Shown here: piece after piece, positions 6,176 to 9,315 of the stretch | Layout of the letters: each line of letters starts with the position of its first letter | Position numbering within the stretch: the first letter of the stretch is position 1 | NCBI GenBank assembly: GCA_000405345.1 | Contig: ASPC01000018.1 | Location: forward strand, 1-9,315 | DNA length: 9,315 nucleotides | DNA from: Atribacteria bacterium SCGC AAA255-N14 | GTDB taxonomy: Bacteria > Atribacterota > JS1 > SB-45 > 34-128 | Direction: 5' to 3' | Notes under the pieces: model-generated | The model's input: the letters and a program-made list of their open reading frames with translations, nothing else | Databases searched by the model: none | What the model was told of the DNA's origin: nothing | Program-made: the position numbers and the translations under genes

Positions 6176-6820
6176 TCACAAAGCACTACGAATTTCACAA
6201 TAACGATTTGTCAAGCTCATAAGCCCAAGGTTAACCCAATAGGCATTTGGTAGTGCGCTATTTAAAGAGTCACCAGCAATATGCCAGTAAGCTTTGCGGG
6301 TATTAGCTAAACTAAGCGCTGCCCAATCTGAAAGCCCTAAATTAATTAGGTTACGGTATTTGGTACGGATTTTCTTCCACTGTTTCCACTGACACATCCG
6401 CAATCTTCTTCTCATCCAGCCCTCTAATCTTTGTAGGATGTAGGGGGTATCAGATAAAGAGAAATATTGTATCCAACCTCTCAAGTAGAGATTTAGTCTT
6501 AAGATTCGTTTTATTATGTTTTGTCCATTGCTCCTTGAGGTTATTTCGCGAATTTTCATCTTAAAACTTTTAATGGTTTGAGGGGCTATGCGAATACGGA
6601 TACCTTCGTGGTAATGGTAGAGATTAAAACCCAAGAATTTCCTATTATCGGATATATCTACTGCACTCTTTTGTAAGTTAACTTTTAGTCTTAGTTTTAC
6701 TTTTAAGAAGGTAGTAATATTTTTCATTACCCTTTGGCCTGCTCTTTTACTTTTGAGATAGATATTACTATCATCGGCATACCTTACGAATCTATGGCCT
6801 CTTCTTGCTAATTCCTTTCT
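6176..6820 (-). pseudogene. ltrA: Group II intron reverse transcriptase/maturase, C-terminal part (frameshifted)
   Basis: Reading from about 6820 in the shifted frame gives ELARRGHRFVRYADDSNIYL, with the catalytic YADD at 6770-6781, then KSKRAGQRVMKN. After that come the thumb and maturase domain X (RKFLGFNLY, RIRIAPQTIKSFK, LNLYLRGWIQYF, WMRRRLRMCQWKQWKK) and the class C-type tail DSLNSALPNAYWVNLGL...RYCEIRSAL. The stop TGA (6176-6178) abuts domain V. There is no C-terminal HNH domain. A frame can be opened at ATG 6727, but that start lies after YADD and is not a real gene start. With the frame restored, the whole protein from 7590 would be about 471 residues, normal for a class C intron RT. 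Confidence 0.85.
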
Positions 6821-7590
6821 AGCTCATCAAGGAGTATATTGGCAAGCAGAGGGCTTAGGGGTCCTCCCTGGGGTGTCCCTTCTCCGGTTTGTACTTTAAC
6901 TCCGTTTACCATAACTCCTGATTGAAGGTAGAGACGGATTAGTTTTAGTATCCTTTTGTCTTTTACCTTACGGGCGACTCTGGCCATAAGTATATCGTGG
7001 TTTATATGATCAAAGAATTTCTCTATGTCTAAATCTACTACCCACTGATATCCTTCCTCTAGGTATTGTTTTGCTTTCATTACTGCATCATGTGCCCTGC
7101 GATTGGGACGAAAGCCAAAACTAAAGGGAGAAAAGTCCGGGTCAAAGATATCTGTCAGTGTTTGCAGGAGGGCCTGTTGGATAAGTCGGTCAATGACTGT
7201 AGGTATTCCCAATAGCCTCTTTCCTCCGTTTGGTTTAGAAATCTCTACCCGTAGAACAGGTTGAGGTTTATATTCTCCTTTTAGTGATTGTTCTTTGATT
7301 AATAACCAGTTTTGACGAAGATAGGATTTAAGGCTTTCTACTGTTAGGTTATCTATACCCGGAGCTCCTTTATTCTTTTCTACCCTCCTTAATGCTTTTA
7401 GCATATTTTGCCTAGATAGTACCTCCTCCATTAAATCGGTATTCTGTTCTCCGCGGGATTTATCTTTGGTTTGTGCCGGATACATACTCAGCTCTCCCTG
7501 AGTAGTCGACGGTTGCACCGCTTTCATCTCAGGGTAGACTCTCTTGATATGAGTTTTCTGCCTTCTTGATTTGTTTCTCGAACTTACCAT
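6808..7590 (-). pseudogene. ltrA: Group II intron reverse transcriptase/maturase, N-terminal part (frameshifted)
   Basis: This fragment holds the finger and part of the palm of the intron RT: LSRQNMLKALRRVEKNKGAPGID, RLLGIPTVIDRLIQQAL, FGFRPNRRAHDAV, the first catalytic aspartate in VVDLDIEKFFDHINHD, and GTPQGGPLSPLLANILLDEL. The frame is open from an ATG at 7731, but its first 41 codons coincide with conserved intron RNA. I prefer the ATG at 7590, which follows GAGGG; 7608 is an alternative. The frame runs into TAG at 6808-6810 after LDELERN. The expected continuation LDELDKELARRGHRFVRYADD is present in another frame, so a single missing base at about 6817-6821 (GAnAAGG reduced to GAAAGG) breaks the gene just before the catalytic YADD. 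Confidence 0.85.
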
Positions 7591-7953
7591 TTTAATCCCT
7601 CGCTTCATGTTCAGCCCTTCACTGGTGTTACCAGCTAATATGGCTTCTGCTGACTTCTGACATATCGCTATGTCAGACCTCCCCAGGTAAGAATAATAGC
7701 CTTCACCCCATCTACCTGCTACATCTACCACACCATCTTTTGGCAGTATTGGATTTTGTTTTGACCATCAAACTCATCCAGATTGTATGGCCTTATATGT
7801 AATTCGTGTTCCTCAGGCTGGGGTTTTGCCTCCGACTTCCTTCAGATTCCACCTCGCGATGGACACCCTTGTCTTAAGCTAATGGTTGCTACTGCCAACC
7901 CCATAGCAGACTTTCACTGCCAAGCTATTACCCATGCCGGGCGCACTAGATAC

Positions 7954-7971
7954 CCACGGGAAAGCCCGTGG
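7954..7971. repeat. Right-end hairpin of the IS200-type element
   Basis: CCACGGG (7954-7960) and CCCGTGG (7965-7971) form a perfect 7-bp stem with loop AAAG. It lies five bases beyond the tnpA stop and seven bases upstream of the intron 5' splice site, so it probably served first as a transposase recognition hairpin and later as the stem-loop part of the intron target. Confidence 0.8.
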
Positions 7972-7975
7972 TACT

Positions 7976-8417
7976 TTAAAACAAATCAAGCTTCGCTTGA
8001 CCTAAATCCTGAGTTTTTTGCCATCTTACGTATTTCAATATGCTCTTTTCATCTATACCAATCGTTGAAACAAAATAACCTATCTAACAGAATATATTTT
8101 CTTACTATATATCTTGGTTAATCAGAAAAGGTTTTACCCAGTCTGCTGTATGATTGAGCTTTAATTCTGCGATCAATGATTAATTCATAAACTTAATATT
8201 TATTTAGTAAAATCATTAACATGTATATATGATCTAACTGATCATTATAATTATATTCAATAATCTCACAGCCGGGTAGACTTCTTATAATTTTGGGAAA
8301 AAGTTTTCTTAAGTACCCCCGTAGACCAGGATTTAGGATACGGCGGCGATATTTGGGTATCCACACAAGATGATATTCGGTGCGATATGCACTATGTCCT
8401 GATAGTCTTATTTCCAT
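7976..8417 (-). pseudogene. tnpA: IS200-type transposase TnpA, degraded
   Basis: From the ATG at 8417 the frame reads MEIRLSGHSAYRTEYHLVWI then PKYRRRIL...CEIIEYNYNDQLDHIYMLM, the N-terminus of a Y1 transposase. The HUH metal motif should read HVH or HIH after the D, but here it is H-I-Y, so the second histidine is lost. TAA at 8193-8195 stops the frame. The same frame continues with RRIKAQSYSRLGKTFSD to a second stop at 8118-8120. After a one-base shift the C-terminus appears as GYFVSTIGIDEKSILKYVRW and then QKTQDLGQAKLDLF, ending TAA 7976-7978, with the catalytic tyrosine region KYVRWQ retained. The span of about 147 codons equals an intact TnpA. Two stops, one frameshift and a lost histidine make it non-functional. 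Confidence 0.85.
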
Positions 8418-8453
8418 AAGTAAATTGTAACATATCGCCGCCTAACCATTCAT

Positions 8454-8471
8454 CCACGGGCAAGCCCGTGG
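8454..8471. repeat. Left-end hairpin of the IS200-type element
   Basis: CCACGGGC (8454-8461) and GCCCGTGG (8464-8471) form a perfect 8-bp stem around AA, or seven pairs with a four-base loop. It lies 36 bases upstream of the tnpA start and matches the right-end hairpin except for one loop base. Confidence 0.8.
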
Positions 8472-8475
8472 TATT

Positions 8476-8611
8476 CTGCCCTTCGGGTTAATAAAATTTC
8501 ATCGGGTTACTTTATTTATAGGTTTGGCTTTTTTATTTTAACACAAATATACATCATCAAATTTTATTTTCTCTTTAAATATAAGGAAGAAGAAAATTAA
8601 AAACCATTCTT
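8476..8611. other. Intergenic DNA between the IS remnant and oppF
   Basis: AT-rich with no supported gene. A small CCC-TTC-GGG hairpin at 8479-8487 sits just outside the left-end IS hairpin and could help end oppF transcripts, but no T-run follows it on the minus strand. Transcription of oppF reads towards the IS remnant. Confidence 0.4.
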
Positions 8612-9315
8612 TTAATCATACAAATGGCAGGCCACGAAGTGTTTATCTTTTATCTCCTTTAAGGGTGGTAAGACTTTTTCGCAAATCTCTCCAATTTTTT
8701 CCGAACATCTGGTATGAAATCTGCAACCTAAAGGAGGGTTGATAGGACTGGGGATCTCTCCTTTGAGAATAATTTTTTTGGTTCTCTTTTTAGGGTCAAG
8801 TTTGGGGACGACTGAAAATAAGGCCTTGGTATAGGGGTGCAAAGGATTTTCGAAGATATTTTCTGTCTCTCCGTATTCTGCTATCTTTCCCAGATACATA
8901 ATGGCTATCTTTTCGGTAATAATCCGTGCCAGATATAAGTCATGAGTAATAAATATATAGGTAAGATTCAATTCCTCTCTTAATCTCTTCAATAGATTTA
9001 AAATCTCTGCCTGGACTGAAACATCCAAAGAAGAAGTAGGTTCATCCAAAACTACAAATTCCGGATTTAAAATGAGTGCCCTGGCGATAGCTACCCTCTG
9101 TCTCTGCCCTCCGGAAAGTTCGTGGGGATAACGATAAAGGTGCTCTTCTCCCATACCCACTAAATTTAGAAATTCCTCAACTTTAGTTATAAGTTCGCCC
9201 TCGCTTTTTACTAAATGGTGGGTTCTTAGTCCACTACCAATAATATCTTTTATTTTTTTCCGGGGATGTAATGAAGAATAAGGGTCCTGGAAGACTATTT
9301 GCATATTTCTTCGCA
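8612..9315 (-). CDS. oppF: Oligopeptide/dipeptide ABC transporter ATP-binding protein, OppF/DppF type (partial)
   Basis: The frame is open to the right edge (RRNMQIVFQDPYSS), so the Met at 9304 is internal and the true start, with Walker A, lies outside the window. Visible in order are the Q-loop IVFQDPYSSLHPR, the signature LSGGQRQRVAIARAL, Walker B FVVLDEPTSSLD, the H-loop FITHD, and the peptide-transporter C-terminal extension (NPLHPYTKALFSVVP, GEIPSPINPPLGCRFHTRC, ending VACHLYD). This subunit hydrolyses ATP at the cytoplasmic face to drive import of peptides, or of sugars in some Opp-like systems. The C-terminal extension carries four cysteines in the usual C-C-C-C spacing. The permease and binding-protein genes would lie to the right. 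No strong terminator follows its stop. Confidence 0.93.
   Translation of the reverse strand, partial: RRNMQIVFQDPYSSLHPRKKIKDIIGSGLRTHHLVKSEGELITKVEEFLNLVGMGEEHLYRYPHELSGGQRQRVAIARALILNPEFVVLDEPTSSLDVSVQAEILNLLKRLREELNLTYIFITHDLYLARIITEKIAIMYLGKIAEYGETENIFENPLHPYTKALFSVVPKLDPKKRTKKIILKGEIPSPINPPLGCRFHTRCSEKIGEICEKVLPPLKEIKDKHFVACHLYD

Larger units (their letters stand above)
6100..7946 (-). mobile_element. Group II intron, bacterial class C, about 1847 bases
   Basis: On the minus strand the element begins at 7946 with GTGCGCCCGGCATGGG and a TGGCAGTGAAAGTCTGC segment, typical of bacterial group II intron domain I. It ends at 6100 with CCTACTCGAT, matching the consensus AY 3' end. Domain V (6144-6175) folds as a nine-pair stem, a two-base CG bulge and a four-pair stem with loop GAAC. 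Its lower strand holds a CGC triad, as in class C (most other classes have AGC). Domain VI is the 9-bp hairpin at 6111-6133, with a likely branch A at 6106. The encoded protein lies in domain IV and has no HNH endonuclease, also a class C trait. A hairpin (7954-7971) sits seven bases before the 5' splice site; class C introns typically insert after stem-loops. Confidence 0.9.
7950..8475 (-). mobile_element. Decayed IS200-type insertion sequence (IS200/IS605 superfamily)
   Basis: Two near-identical hairpins flank a broken tnpA: CCACGGG-AAAG-CCCGTGG at 7954-7971 (right end) and CCACGGGC-AA-GCCCGTGG at 8454-8471 (left end). Both are followed or preceded by GTA. Subterminal hairpins recognised by a Y1 HUH transposase, without inverted terminal repeats or target duplication, define this superfamily. 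Only tnpA is present; there is no tnpB. The exact ends are estimates from the hairpins. A class C group II intron begins seven bases beyond the right-end hairpin. Confidence 0.75.

Noticed and set aside
7591..7731. Earlier start (MVDVAGRWGEGYY...) for the intron RT
   Set aside because: These 47 codons overlap conserved intron RNA sequence (for example the AACACCAGTGAAGGGCTGAAC-like region) and have no RT similarity; the ATG at 7590 has a GAGGG site.
7783..8121. Plus-strand 112-codon frame
   Set aside because: It spans the intron 5' end, the IS hairpin and tnpA in antisense, so it cannot be one gene.
1..9315. CRISPR array, tRNA or rRNA genes
   Set aside because: No regularly spaced direct repeats and no tRNA- or rRNA-like conserved segments were seen on either strand.

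Overview
The window is AT-rich bacterial DNA with strong AGGAGG-type ribosome sites. The gene types (a hookless SbcC/YhaN-like ATPase with an SbcD partner, an oligopeptide ABC transporter, a class C group II intron and IS200-type DNA) fit a low-GC anaerobe such as a clostridial Firmicute or a lineage like Atribacterota. The sequence alone does not settle the taxon.

Layout. Positions 1-99 hold the end of a gene entering from the left, probably a Gfo/Idh/MocA oxidoreductase. From 200 to 911 lie three short plus-strand genes: a small glycine-rich membrane protein with a one-base frameshift, a 42-codon ORF containing a perfect 13-bp hairpin, and a 66-residue two-helix membrane protein. A composite palindromic repeat (931-1026) precedes an intact pRiA4b ORF-3-like gene (1055-1630). 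After it, on the minus strand, come a truncated OLD-family ATPase start (1639-1800) and a KTSC-domain gene (1970-2182). Together, 1-2182 looks like accessory, partly decayed DNA.

Positions 2459-6017 (minus strand) encode an SbcCD-like pair, nuclease first and then ATPase, overlapping by 11 bases. The nuclease gene is interrupted by one in-frame TAA at 5277-5279. What looks like a separate 104-codon gene between nuclease and ATPase is the C-terminal part of the nuclease in the same frame. The ATPase has all its ABC/Rad50-type motifs but no CxxC zinc hook.

Positions 6100-7946 (minus strand) are a nearly complete class C group II intron. The 5' GTGCG end, domain V with a CGC triad, domain VI and the 3' end are all visible. 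Its reverse transcriptase/maturase gene is broken by a one-base frameshift just before the catalytic YADD. The intron begins just past the right-end hairpin of a decayed IS200-type element (about 7950-8475, tnpA pseudogene), so two mobile elements are stacked. From 8612 to the right edge is the end of an OppF/DppF-type ATP-binding protein gene.

The repeated theme is disruption. At least four genes (small membrane protein, sbcD, intron RT, tnpA) carry single-base or nonsense lesions while remaining recognisable to their ends. This is either recent gene decay around mobile DNA or residual sequencing error, and reads would decide. I found no convincing wholly new system; the most useful observations are the split sbcD, the nested intron/IS arrangement, and remnants too short for routine gene calling.
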